The translations under genes were made by a program, and so were the position numbers. Shown in pieces: positions 54,103 through 63,112 of a DNA stretch of 64,000 nt (the first letter of the stretch is position 1; each line of letters begins with the position of its first letter). The stretch comes from Motiliproteus sp. MSK22-1. GTDB taxonomy: Bacteria > Pseudomonadota > Gammaproteobacteria > Pseudomonadales > Balneatricaceae. The notes beneath the pieces were generated by a model. That model made no database searches and was not told the origin of the DNA. It saw only the letters and a program-made list of their open reading frames with translations. Where the stretch lies: contig NZ_MIEQ01000062.1 in NCBI RefSeq assembly GCF_001968815.1, positions 1 to 64,000 of the forward strand. The letters run 5' to 3'.

Positions 54103-55506
54103 TTGAGAACAATCGTAGAGCGCTTGAAAACTTATCAGAAACAACCCCTGAGCCCTGTTCGACCTGTCATTGAGGGGCGCGTAACCCGGCTGGTCGGATT
54201 AACTCTGGAAGCGCGTGGTTGCCGGGCGGCAGTCGGAGAATATTGTAAAATACTGATTGACGATCATCACAGCGCAGAAGCAGAGGTTGTAGGTTTTGGT
54301 CAGGGAAGTATATTTTTGATGCCGGTGGATCGGATTGAAGGCCTTCATCCTGGAGCCAAAGTTATTCCACTCGGAGCCGGAAGCAAGGTTCCGGTTGGTT
54401 TCAACTTATTGGGTCGAGTGTTGAACGGAGTTGGAGTTCCGCTGGATGGTAAGGGCGCTTTGGATGCTGAAGAGGAGGTGAACCTTAGTGCTCCGGCAAT
54501 CAATCCTCTGTGCAGGCAGCCTATTCACGATACTTTAGATGTAGGAATACGAGCAATCAATTCTGTACTTACTGTCGGTCGAGGTCAGAGATTAGGTCTC
54601 TTTGCTGGCTCTGGTGTCGGTAAGAGCGTCCTGTTGGGAATGATGACTCGATTTACTGAAGCCGAAATCATTGTAGTAGGCCTTATTGGTGAACGAGGAA
54701 GGGAAGTCAAAGAATTTATTGAGCAGAGCCTCGGTGCAGAAGGATTAGCACGAGCAGTGGTTGTTGCTTCTCCAGCAGATGAGTCGCCGTTAATGCGTCT
54801 GAGGGCCTCTGAGCTGGCATCACGAGTTGCTGAATATTTTCGCGATAAAGGGAAGAATGTGTTGCTGCTGATGGATTCTTTAACGCGGTATGCACAGGCG
54901 CAGCGAGAAATTGCTCTAGCGGTGGGTGAGCCTCCTGCAACCAAAGGCTATCCGCCTTCAGTTTTTGCGCGTCTGCCAAAACTGGTCGAGCGGGCAGGGA
55001 ATGGTGAAGAGGGAGGGGGATCAATTACCGCCTTCTATACGGTATTAACCGAGGGAGACGACCAGCAGGACCCTATTGCTGATGCAGCACGGGCCATTCT
55101 TGATGGTCATGTGGTGCTGTCCAGGCAGCTTGCAGAGGAGGGGCATTATCCGGCTATCGACGTGGAAGCCTCAATAAGCCGAGCAATGCCTCAGGTTGTG
55201 AAGCCAGATCATTTGGCAAAGGCGCAGCAATTCAAGCAGATTTATTCGCGCTACTTGCAAAACAGAGATCTGATTAGCGTTGGTGCATACGTCAAGGGCT
55301 CGGATCCGAATATTGATATTGCTATCGAGCGGGTTCCTCATTTTCGTAAGTTTTTGCAGCAAGGGCTGGATGAGAAAGTGAATTTTACTGAAAGCTGGCA
55401 GGGGCTTCATACTGTATTGGAGCCAGCCAGTCAGCCTAAACCGGCTGCTGCTCCCCCCGGTGTAAGACCTGGGCAAACACCGGGTGCGGCGCCGGTCAGG
55501 CGATAA
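54103..55506 (+). CDS. fliI: FliI, flagellar export ATPase
   Basis: The protein has 467 residues and is related to the F1 beta subunit. Walker A is [16 protein letters not shown], followed by [40 protein letters not shown] and [16 protein letters not shown]. It powers unfolding and entry of export substrates at the base of the flagellum. The likely start is a TTG at 54103; the ATG at 54090 is in another frame. The use of TTG with only a weak ribosome-binding site is unusual and may limit expression. Confidence 0.95.
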   Translation: MRTIVERLKTYQKQPLSPVRPVIEGRVTRLVGLTLEARGCRAAVGEYCKILIDDHHSAEAEVVGFGQGSIFLMPVDRIEGLHPGAKVIPLGAGSKVPVGFNLLGRVLNGVGVPLDGKGALDAEEEVNLSAPAINPLCRQPIHDTLDVGIRAINSVLTVGRGQRLGLFAGSGVGKSVLLGMMTRFTEAEIIVVGLIGERGREVKEFIEQSLGAEGLARAVVVASPADESPLMRLRASELASRVAEYFRDKGKNVLLLMDSLTRYAQAQREIALAVGEPPATKGYPPSVFARLPKLVERAGNGEEGGGSITAFYTVLTEGDDQQDPIADAARAILDGHVVLSRQLAEEGHYPAIDVEASISRAMPQVVKPDHLAKAQQFKQIYSRYLQNRDLISVGAYVKGSDPNIDIAIERVPHFRKFLQQGLDEKVNFTESWQGLHTVLEPASQPKPAAAPPGVRPGQTPGAAPVRR

Positions 55507-55606
55507 GTGAATGCAGTGAGTTGCTGGAAATTTCTTTCAGTCTGATAACGATCAGTTGTTATTATTTTCAGTCAGGGTTTGGCGTTTTGATAAGTGTTAT
55601 CCAATC

Positions 55607-56038
55607 ATGAAAAAATCTAAGCGTCTGCAGCCCGTATTACATTTGGCTGAACGAAATAAAAAACAAGCTGAGACAGCGTTGGGAAATGCTCAACAGCAGC
55701 TGGCTGCGGAGGAAGAAAAGCTCGAACAGCTTCGTAACTACTTGGCTGAGTATCAGCAAAATGCGAAGGTACAGCAACAACAAGGCGTGCAGGTAGATAT
55801 CCTGATACGGCTACAGCAATTTATGTCTCGTTTACAGGAGGCTGTTGAGCAGCAGGGGCAGCAGGTTGAGCTTTCACGGCAAATGCTGACCCATGCCAAA
55901 AATCTATGGACGGCTGCCTACGGACGTTATAAGGCGATGGACTCACTTATCGAAAGGAGTCGTCAGACCGAGCTCATAGCGGAAGATAAACAGTTACAGA
56001 AAACAATCGACGAGTTAACCCAAAACCGCAAAAGATAA
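55607..56038 (+). CDS. fliJ: FliJ, export apparatus stalk protein
   Basis: This is a 143-residue, almost entirely coiled-coil protein rich in Gln, Glu and Lys (LQPVLHLAERNKKQAETALGNAQQQL near the N-terminus). FliJ fits into the FliI ring as a stalk and cycles chaperones. The ATG at 55607 gives the usual MKKSKRLQPVLHLAE start; an earlier one would add 17 unrelated residues. It lies 100 bases after fliI. Confidence 0.92.
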   Translation: MKKSKRLQPVLHLAERNKKQAETALGNAQQQLAAEEEKLEQLRNYLAEYQQNAKVQQQQGVQVDILIRLQQFMSRLQEAVEQQGQQVELSRQMLTHAKNLWTAAYGRYKAMDSLIERSRQTELIAEDKQLQKTIDELTQNRKR

Positions 56039-56124
56039 AATCGTTTCAGATTTCTAATTGAATCAGCTTTATTCTGGCCTTTTTATTGCAGTCCTTACAC
56101 TTGTGAAGTGCACAGGAGTTGCGT

Positions 56125-58179
56125 ATGTCAACAACACAGGCTGTCTCTGTTCAGCAAACTATTACCCAGGTACCTTTGTCCGAAGCGGCGGCTTCTGGTA
56201 GCTACATGCCGGAAGCTGGAGCTACGGGGAGTGGTGCGGAGCTATTTGGTGATACCTTGAAGGCCAATATGGAAAATGGCGAAACCCTGAAAGAAAGGGC
56301 TTCGGGAGGATCCGATTTGCCATCTTCTGGCCACAAATTGCCGCCTGAAAGCGATACGGCCAAAAGTGCGGTGGAGGAGACTGCTAAAGGCGTTGCTTCC
56401 AAAAATACTGCTGATCCTGCCACTACGGTTGCCTATACAGATGTTGATACACCTTCTGAACAATCAGAGATAATTGAAGAAGGTGCTGATGGCGTAAGCC
56501 ATAAAGTCGCTGACTCTGCTGACGATTCATTATTGGAGCTTCAAGATCTTGTTGAGGAGTATTCCTCGATTGAGCGGGAGGTGGCTGTTGATCCGCAAGA
56601 GGAACTCGATGATTCTTCACATTCTTCCACCGTCCCTGTAAGCGACGTAAATGTAGAATATGATTCTGCTGCTGGTTCAGGCTATGGTGATTCTGAAGTT
56701 TTTGATGAAGCGGTAACTCCTGTAACTATAAGTGGAAGTCGTCATCAGTTGGAGGCTGATCAGCTTCCAGAAGAACCAGATATTCGCACAACAGAGGTAA
56801 AGGTTGAGACGACAGGCGAAAGCAGCGATCGAGCAGAAAATACAGACGGAAGCCGCTCAGGCGAGCAATCAGTTGTCGACGCGCGGGCTGATTCGTTATT
56901 GTCCGATCAAAAGGGATCTGAGGCCGATGCTATTGATCCAGGCGATGTTAGAACAGTAAAGGATCGGGATATTTCAGCTGAGGTTGATTCAGATTTAGTA
57001 GAAGAGCCCTCCCTTGATAGCAGGCAGGCGGAGTCGCAGCAGGTTGCTTCCGATAATTCAGCGACAGGCGAGGTTAAAGGGAGCGATGAAAAAGTTACTG
57101 AAACTGTCCCGGTAGCTCCCTCCGTTGTTGCTATGCTTAAGCAGCGTCATCCTGAGCTTAACGAGCCGAATAAGCTTTCTGAGAGTGTTGAGGCGGAGTC
57201 AGATCCTGGGCAACCCAGCGTTCGGGAATCGGCAAAAGCTCAGCCCTCAAGTTCAAATATCCAATCGGAAACGGAAGCTAAGCCTTCTGCTTCTGAACAG
57301 ACCGTTACTGCTGCAGGTCAGCAGGCTGCTTTTGTCGATCGACCCCCAGCAGAGTTCATTCAGTCTAAAGAATCGGTTGCTAAGCCGCGGGAAATGGCGT
57401 CAGCGGACCCTGTGGCTACTGGTGTGGGTGTTCAAAAGGAAGTTAACGTCAAAGGGGGGAGGGATTCAGCTTCCGCTGATTCTCACTCTTCTCGGGATAG
57501 TGCTCAGCAAGAAAGTCAGCGATTTAGTCTGGCTGCACTTAAAGAGCAGTTGGCATCGATATCTATCAAAGAGAGTGGCACTGATACTCCCTTTAAAAGT
57601 CTTTCCTCGTCTTCGTCGGGGACTGCGGCATCATCCGGGGCTGTTCCATTTTCTGCGATGGTAAACTCCCAATCGGAGACGGCACGTGGGCTGGGGCTAT
57701 CGAATTTCCAGCAGTTGCAACAGGCGTATAAAGGTGATGGTTCAAATACTGTCAGTCTAAACTTGTCTGAACGCTTTGGCAGTGATGCCTGGACGCCAGG
57801 GGTATCACAGCGAGTGAGTTGGATGGCCAGTCAGCAGATTGGCAGGGCTGAATTGCGTCTCGACCCTCCAGAGTTGGGTAGCCTGAACATTCGTCTGACT
57901 ATTCATCAGGATCAGGCAAGTCTCAGTATCACTAGTCCCAGTGCACAAGTACGAGAAGTGTTGGAACAGCAGATGCCTCGATTAAGGGAGATGTTAGCTG
58001 AAAGCGGGATCGATCTGCAGCAGGCAGATGTCTCTGATCAGCCAGCTTCACAGCAGTCTGATAAGCGATCAGCAGAAAGTGAAAATGAAGAGTTTTACGG
58101 GGATGCTTCCGATGACCCTGCACTGGCAGCATCGGAAGTAAATTCGTCTGCTCTGTCGTTGGTCGATTACTACGCTTGA
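56125..58179 (+). CDS. fliK: FliK, hook-length control protein
   Basis: At 684 residues it is long for FliK. The first 500 residues are acidic, Ser/Glu/Asp-rich and disordered, with no repeats that I can align well. The C-terminal domain (about 560-650: MASQQIGRAELRLDPPELGSLNIRLTIHQDQASLSI and VREVLEQQMPRLREMLAESGIDL) is the conserved FliK region that tells FlhB to switch substrate. The long N-terminal part would work as the molecular ruler. The start is the ATG with AGGAG six bases upstream. Confidence 0.93.
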   Translation: MSTTQAVSVQQTITQVPLSEAAASGSYMPEAGATGSGAELFGDTLKANMENGETLKERASGGSDLPSSGHKLPPESDTAKSAVEETAKGVASKNTADPATTVAYTDVDTPSEQSEIIEEGADGVSHKVADSADDSLLELQDLVEEYSSIEREVAVDPQEELDDSSHSSTVPVSDVNVEYDSAAGSGYGDSEVFDEAVTPVTISGSRHQLEADQLPEEPDIRTTEVKVETTGESSDRAENTDGSRSGEQSVVDARADSLLSDQKGSEADAIDPGDVRTVKDRDISAEVDSDLVEEPSLDSRQAESQQVASDNSATGEVKGSDEKVTETVPVAPSVVAMLKQRHPELNEPNKLSESVEAESDPGQPSVRESAKAQPSSSNIQSETEAKPSASEQTVTAAGQQAAFVDRPPAEFIQSKESVAKPREMASADPVATGVGVQKEVNVKGGRDSASADSHSSRDSAQQESQRFSLAALKEQLASISIKESGTDTPFKSLSSSSSGTAASSGAVPFSAMVNSQSETARGLGLSNFQQLQQAYKGDGSNTVSLNLSERFGSDAWTPGVSQRVSWMASQQIGRAELRLDPPELGSLNIRLTIHQDQASLSITSPSAQVREVLEQQMPRLREMLAESGIDLQQADVSDQPASQQSDKRSAESENEEFYGDASDDPALAASEVNSSALSLVDYYA

Positions 58180-58387
58180 CAATCCCCTAAAGCTGCTGAT
58201 ATTTAGTCGTTTTTTTGTACCTGTCCTGAGATAACCAATGTTTGCTACCGGGCAAACAAGGGCATAATCTATGGTATAGTTGTTCGCCTCTGGATTAACA
58301 TAATATGCGGGTTATAAGGCGAAGCTGTAGATTCATGTCTTCAGGTCAGGATCTAAAAGCCCGCGCGGAGCATGGCTGGGATAACGG

Positions 58388-58906
58388 ATGGCTGATGAAG
58401 CGGTTGAGGAAACAGGAAAGAAGTCCAGTAAGCTGGTAATGATTCTTATCATACTGGTGGTTGTCTTGATCGGAGCTATAGGGGCCGGTGCGGCTTGGTT
58501 TTTTCTGATGAAAGAAGATCAGCCTGCACAGGAGCAGGAAGCGACAACCGAAATAAAGCTGAAAAAAGAAGCGATCTACGTCAAGATTCGGACGATGGGA
58601 GGGAAGCCCTACTTCATTACAAATTTCTCAGCTGAAAAATTTGGAACCCAGCGTTTTCTGCAAATTTTTGTTGAGGCACGGACTCGTGAGCCTGATGTGC
58701 AGGAGGCGTTGCAGAAGCATATGCCGCTGGTTGTTCATCGGTTAAGTGCGCTATTCTCGGCGCAAACGCTGGCAGATATGCAGACTGCAGAAGGAAAAAC
58801 CCGATTGCGAAACGAGGCGACAGATATTGTCAAAAATTTACTGCAGGAAGAAATCGGTAAGCCGGGGATAGAGGAGTTATTCTTTACTAATTTTGTTATG
58901 CAGTAA
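58388..58906 (+). CDS. fliL: FliL, stator-associated protein
   Basis: The protein has 172 residues with one membrane segment (LVMILIILVVVLIGAIGAGAAWFFL, about 16-40), then a periplasmic domain ending in IEELFFTNFVMQ, the common FliL C-terminus. It surrounds the stator and raises torque. A 208-base gap precedes it, holding a GTTTGC/GCAAAC hairpin and a TATAGT box that could be part of a promoter. Confidence 0.94.
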   Translation: MADEAVEETGKKSSKLVMILIILVVVLIGAIGAGAAWFFLMKEDQPAQEQEATTEIKLKKEAIYVKIRTMGGKPYFITNFSAEKFGTQRFLQIFVEARTREPDVQEALQKHMPLVVHRLSALFSAQTLADMQTAEGKTRLRNEATDIVKNLLQEEIGKPGIEELFFTNFVMQ

Positions 58907-59013
58907 GCGGACTAGCAATAGGAAGAAGGGATAAAAACAGAAAGGATCGAAATAACCGCACAGAAGATACAAATCAGACTACATATAGGTAACAGGTGGA
59001 TTATTCCTAAGCG

Positions 59014-59991
59014 ATGAGTGTTCAGGATCTTTTATCACAAGACGAAATCGATGCGCTGCTGCATGGTGTTGATGATGGTGACATTGATACGGAGGACGAC
59101 TCTGAGGTTGATGGTGCCCGATCCTACGACTTAACCAGCCAAGAGCGGATTGTACGTGGGCGGATGCCTACGTTGGAAATGATTAACGAACGATTTGCCC
59201 GTTATACTCGAATCAGTCTCTTTAATATTCTTCGTCGTAGCGCTGATGTTTCTGTCGGCGGAGTTCAGATTCTCAAGTTTGGTGAATACGTACATACCCT
59301 CTATGTACCGACCAGTCTGAACCTGGTTAAAGTAAAGCCTTTACGCGGTACCAGTCTGTTTATCATGGATGCCAAGCTGGTGTTCAAGTTAGTGGATAAC
59401 TTCTTTGGTGGTGATGGGCGTCATGCCAAGATTGAGGGACGGGAATTTACTCCGACAGAGACCCGTATTGTTCAAATGTTGCTTGAGCAGGTTTTCATTG
59501 ATCTGAGGGAAGCTTGGGGACCCGTCCTAAAAGTCGATTTTGAGTATCAGAACTCCGAAGTTAACCCTTCCATGGCGAATATTGTCAGCCCAAGCGAAGT
59601 GGTGGTCATTAGTACTTTTCATATAGAGTTGGATGGTGGTGGCGGTGATTTACATGTGACTATGCCTTACTCTATGCTGGAACCGATACGCGAAGTGTTG
59701 GATGCCGGTGTCCAAAGTGATGTAGATGATAAGGATGAACGTTGGGTGAAGGCTTTGCGCGCCGATATTATGGATGCGAAAGTTGACCTTGAGATGACGG
59801 TGGCCGAACGAGAAATCACTCTCCGGGATATACTTGAGATGGAGGCCGGTGACGTAATACCTGTGGAAATTCCAGAAGAGTTAATCTTAAAAGCTAATGG
59901 TATTCCTACATTTAGAGGTAAACTTGGTGTTTCCCGATCAAACCTTGCTTATAAGGTAACGGATCAAATTAAGCGGGTTGATAATATCTAG
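59014..59991 (+). CDS. fliM: FliM, motor switch protein
   Basis: The protein has 325 residues. The N-terminal CheY-P-binding peptide LSQDEIDALLHGV is present, followed by the FliM middle domain (TSQERIVRGRMPTLEMINERFARYTRIS; NFFGGDGRHAKIEGREFTPTE) and the C-terminal SpoA domain. It builds the C ring with FliG and FliN and receives the chemotaxis signal. Length is normal. Confidence 0.97.
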   Translation: MSVQDLLSQDEIDALLHGVDDGDIDTEDDSEVDGARSYDLTSQERIVRGRMPTLEMINERFARYTRISLFNILRRSADVSVGGVQILKFGEYVHTLYVPTSLNLVKVKPLRGTSLFIMDAKLVFKLVDNFFGGDGRHAKIEGREFTPTETRIVQMLLEQVFIDLREAWGPVLKVDFEYQNSEVNPSMANIVSPSEVVVISTFHIELDGGGGDLHVTMPYSMLEPIREVLDAGVQSDVDDKDERWVKALRADIMDAKVDLEMTVAEREITLRDILEMEAGDVIPVEIPEELILKANGIPTFRGKLGVSRSNLAYKVTDQIKRVDNI

Positions 59992-60149
59992 TTTCGGTGT
60001 GGGATCAGGTGTTTTCTTATTTGAAGTAGATTTTCGACTGGTACGGCCCGGTTTACTGTTTGAGAGTAAATGTAAATTGTCGGGATTAAAGTAAGCCGGA
60101 CATTCCTAGAGACCGTTGCGAAAGAAGTGATTACCGAGAGTACAGATAG

Positions 60150-60602
60150 ATGAGTGACGAGAATCAAGATGAGAAGGCAATGGCTGATGAATGGGCTGCT
60201 GCACTGGATGAGCAAGGGGATGAAGACGGAGTAGAGGATGCCTGGGCTGAAGCGATGGCGGAGCAAGGCGTTGAAGAGGATGATGTATCCCCTGTGGCCC
60301 TTGATGAGCTTCAGGACGACTCGGTACCGACTGCTGGTGATAATCCAGATCTTGATGTGATTTTAGACATACCGGTTAATATCTCCATGGAAGTTGGCAG
60401 TACAGAAATAGCGATTCGGAACTTGCTCCAATTAAGTCAGGGTTCTGTGATAGAGCTGGACCGCATGGCGGGAGAGCCGTTGGATGTCAGGGTTAATGGG
60501 ACGCTGATTGCCCATGGGGAGGTTGTGGTGGTCAATGAACGGTTCGGAATTCGTCTTACTGATGTAGTCAGTCCATCTGAACGGATCAGGAAGTTACGCT
60601 AG
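60150..60602 (+). CDS. fliN: FliN, motor switch protein
   Basis: The protein has 150 residues. An acidic N-terminal extension (about 1-65) contains a repeated unit, ADEWAAALDEQGDEDG and EDAWAEAMAEQGVEED. The C-terminal SpoA domain (IPVNISMEVGSTEIAIRNLLQLSQGSVIELDRMAGEPLDVRVNG) is the FliN core. It forms the bottom of the C ring and binds FliH. It is 158 bases after fliM and one base before fliO. Confidence 0.95.
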   Translation: MSDENQDEKAMADEWAAALDEQGDEDGVEDAWAEAMAEQGVEEDDVSPVALDELQDDSVPTAGDNPDLDVILDIPVNISMEVGSTEIAIRNLLQLSQGSVIELDRMAGEPLDVRVNGTLIAHGEVVVVNERFGIRLTDVVSPSERIRKLR

Positions 60603-60603
60603 G

Positions 60604-61230
60604 GTGGCCAATTCTGCGATAAAATGGCTTTTTCTTGTATTGCTACTCCTGACAAGTGTTAATGCTATGGCTCAGGCTGTTATTACTTCAGCAGCCGTTA
60701 AGTCATCTTCGACTGAATCAGTGACGAGTGTCTCTGCAGGGGCTAACCCGGGAGGGAATGTCGTCGATTCGACAGCACCGGTTGTAGTGCCTCCTTTTTC
60801 TACTGACTCTATACTTCAGATGCTGTTTGGCTTAGGGCTGGTCGTTGCTCTTATCTTCACGCTTGCCTGGCTTTTAAAGCGAATCGGTGGTGTTGGTGGG
60901 TTTGCTCAGTCAGGGCTTAGAGTCGTTGCTACCTTACCATTGAGTACCCGTGAGCGAGCGGTATTGGTGCAGGCAGGGGATAAACAGTTGCTTCTTGGGG
61001 TTGCACCAGGAAGAGTTAATTTGTTAGAAACTTTTGATAAGCCGGTTATTGACTCGGCATCGACCTCTGGAAACCAGTTTTCTCATCGCTTAAAGGATGC
61101 TATAGCCCGGAGGCAGTCTAAACCTCAGGCGGTTACTGACCCTCTTTCAGCAACAGGAGGGCGGAGCAGGCACGTTGATTTGGATGCTGAAGAGCCTCAT
61201 GCCGAGCTTGAATCAAGGAACAAGGGTTAA
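60604..61230 (+). CDS. fliO: FliO, export gate assembly protein
   Basis: The protein has 208 residues, starting at a GTG (60604). It has an N-terminal signal-like segment ([18 protein letters not shown]), a second membrane segment ([22 protein letters not shown], about 62-83) and a cytoplasmic SpoA-like part ([30 protein letters not shown]). FliO helps FliP assemble. Its stop overlaps the fliP start by one base. Confidence 0.92.
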   Translation: MANSAIKWLFLVLLLLTSVNAMAQAVITSAAVKSSSTESVTSVSAGANPGGNVVDSTAPVVVPPFSTDSILQMLFGLGLVVALIFTLAWLLKRIGGVGGFAQSGLRVVATLPLSTRERAVLVQAGDKQLLLGVAPGRVNLLETFDKPVIDSASTSGNQFSHRLKDAIARRQSKPQAVTDPLSATGGRSRHVDLDAEEPHAELESRNKG

Positions 61231-61976
61231 TGGGTCTTCGTAGCCTGCTCATTATACTCCTGACGCTACTTATACCGGCGACGGGCTTAGCTCAGGAAAG
61301 TGGTATTCCAGCCGTTACCCTGACCACTGACCCTGATGGTACACAGAACTATTCTGTAACTATTCAAATTCTTGCCCTGATGACCATGCTGACTTTTTTG
61401 CCAGCTGTGGTCATGATGATGACTTCGTTTACTCGCATTGTTATTGTTTTTGCCATACTTCGTCAGGCATTGGGATTGCAGCAAACGCCTTCTAATCAGA
61501 TTTTAGTTGGACTTGCGTTGTTTTTGACCTTCTTCATAATGACTCCGGTTCTGGAGCGTGTAAATAGTGAGGCCGTTCAACCCTATCTGGAGTCCGAACT
61601 CAGTACATTTCAGGCTGTGCAAGCAGCAGCCGAGCCGTTTCGCAGCTTTATGTTAGCCCAGACCCGGGAAAGTGATATCGAACTCTTTGTGAGGATTTCG
61701 GGGAAAGGGGATATTGAGTCCCCGGAGGCGTTGCCATTCAGTATTCTGGTGCCTGCTTTTGTCACCAGCGAATTAAAAACCGCTTTTCAGATAGGGTTTA
61801 TGCTATTCATCCCGTTTCTGGTTATTGATCTGGTGGTCGCCAGTGTGCTGATGGCAATGGGGATGATGATGTTATCGCCGGTTATCATTTCCCTGCCATT
61901 TAAAATAATGTTGTTTGTTCTTGTTGATGGTTGGGCTATGGTTATCGGTACCATTGCTGCTAGCTTTGGCACCTAA
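61230..61976 (+). CDS. fliP: FliP, export gate protein
   Basis: The protein has 248 residues with a cleavable signal peptide ([20 protein letters not shown]) and four membrane segments. Conserved FliP stretches are [46 protein letters not shown] and [38 protein letters not shown]. FliP forms the pore of the export gate with FliQ and FliR. It directly follows fliO. Confidence 0.97.
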   Translation: MGLRSLLIILLTLLIPATGLAQESGIPAVTLTTDPDGTQNYSVTIQILALMTMLTFLPAVVMMMTSFTRIVIVFAILRQALGLQQTPSNQILVGLALFLTFFIMTPVLERVNSEAVQPYLESELSTFQAVQAAAEPFRSFMLAQTRESDIELFVRISGKGDIESPEALPFSILVPAFVTSELKTAFQIGFMLFIPFLVIDLVVASVLMAMGMMMLSPVIISLPFKIMLFVLVDGWAMVIGTIAASFGT

Positions 61977-62036
61977 GGCATCACTTATGAGTTATTGTGG
62001 GGCTACGGGGTCAGGAGCTAGGGGAAGGAGGTTATG

Positions 62037-62306
62037 ATGACACCTGGGGTGGTCCTTGATCTTTACCGCGAAGCCTTACTGTTAGTGATAATGATGGTTT
62101 CTGTCATGGTGGTTCCGAGTTTAATCGTAGGATTAATGATTTCGGTCTTTCAGGCGGCGACTCAAATCAATGAGCAGACGCTCAGTTTTCTGCCGCGTTT
62201 AATCGTGACACTGGGGGCTTTGATGTGGTTTGGCCCCTGGTTGCTGACCAAGCTAATGGATCTTTTCTCATTCTTATTTCACAATATTCCGTTACTTATC
62301 GGATAG
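62037..62306 (+). CDS. fliQ: FliQ, export gate protein
   Basis: This is an 89-residue protein with two membrane segments (ALLLVIMMVSVMVVPSLIVGLMISVFQA and LPRLIVTLGALMWFGPWLLTKL) and the conserved VFQAATQINEQTLSFLPR link. The second of two adjacent ATG codons (62037) is used, which gives MTPGVVLDLYREALL with GGAGG seven bases upstream. It is part of the FliPQR gate. Confidence 0.96.
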   Translation: MTPGVVLDLYREALLLVIMMVSVMVVPSLIVGLMISVFQAATQINEQTLSFLPRLIVTLGALMWFGPWLLTKLMDLFSFLFHNIPLLIG

Positions 62307-62314
62307 GCTGAATT

Positions 62315-63091
62315 GTGGAATATGCTATTCCTGATCTGACTCAATGGGTAACACGCTTTTTGCTACCCTTATTTCGAATATCCAGCTTTTTCATGGTTGT
62401 GCCACTTATCGGTACTCAATTGGTGCCAGTCAGGATTCGGCTCGGTTTTTCTATCGCTATCACCATAGTGGTTTTGCCGTTGTTACCACCACAGCCTTCT
62501 ATTGATGGGCTCTCGCTCTCTTTGTATGTGCTTATCGCCCAGCAGTTGTTGATTGGTTTTGCCCTTGGGTTCTTTGTCCAGGTCTTTTTTCAGGTATTTG
62601 TTCTGGGTGGGCAATTGATATCCTCACAAATGGGGCTGGGGTTTGCGTCTATTTCCGATCCGGCTAATGGCGTATCGGTAGTGGTGCTCAGTCAGTTTTA
62701 TTTGATGACGGTTATGATGCTGTTTCTCAGTATGAATGGTCATGCAGTCCTGATTGATGTGATTGTAGATAGTTTCCGCATCATGCCAATAGGGGAAGGA
62801 TCACTAACAAGCGATAGTCAGTGGACAATTGCAGCATCCGGTACCTGGATGTTTGCGGGTGGACTCGTGATAGCCTTGCCGGCCGTTGTCTCCATTCTGA
62901 TTGTTAACTTTGCCTTTGGGGTGATGACTAAAGCCGCGCCTCAGCTCAATATCTTTGCCATAGGCTTTCCCTTTACCATGGTGTTTGGTATTGCTATTGC
63001 GTGGGTTAGCCTGGAGGGATTTCTTGGACAATATCAACGTATTGCTGATGAGATATTAAACATGCTTGCTCGTTTATTAGTTGCTGGGTAG
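62315..63091 (+). CDS. fliR: FliR, export gate protein
   Basis: The protein has 258 residues and about six membrane segments. It starts with GTG (62315), giving MEYAIPDLTQWVTRFLLPLFRISSFF. Conserved parts include QLVPVRIRLGFSIAITIVVLP and GQLISSQMGLGFASISDPANGVSVVVLSQFYLM. FliR completes the export pore. It lies eight bases after fliQ and 21 before flhB. Confidence 0.95.
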   Translation: MEYAIPDLTQWVTRFLLPLFRISSFFMVVPLIGTQLVPVRIRLGFSIAITIVVLPLLPPQPSIDGLSLSLYVLIAQQLLIGFALGFFVQVFFQVFVLGGQLISSQMGLGFASISDPANGVSVVVLSQFYLMTVMMLFLSMNGHAVLIDVIVDSFRIMPIGEGSLTSDSQWTIAASGTWMFAGGLVIALPAVVSILIVNFAFGVMTKAAPQLNIFAIGFPFTMVFGIAIAWVSLEGFLGQYQRIADEILNMLARLLVAG

Positions 63092-63112
63092 GCGTGGTTT
63101 GCGAGGTGGATA

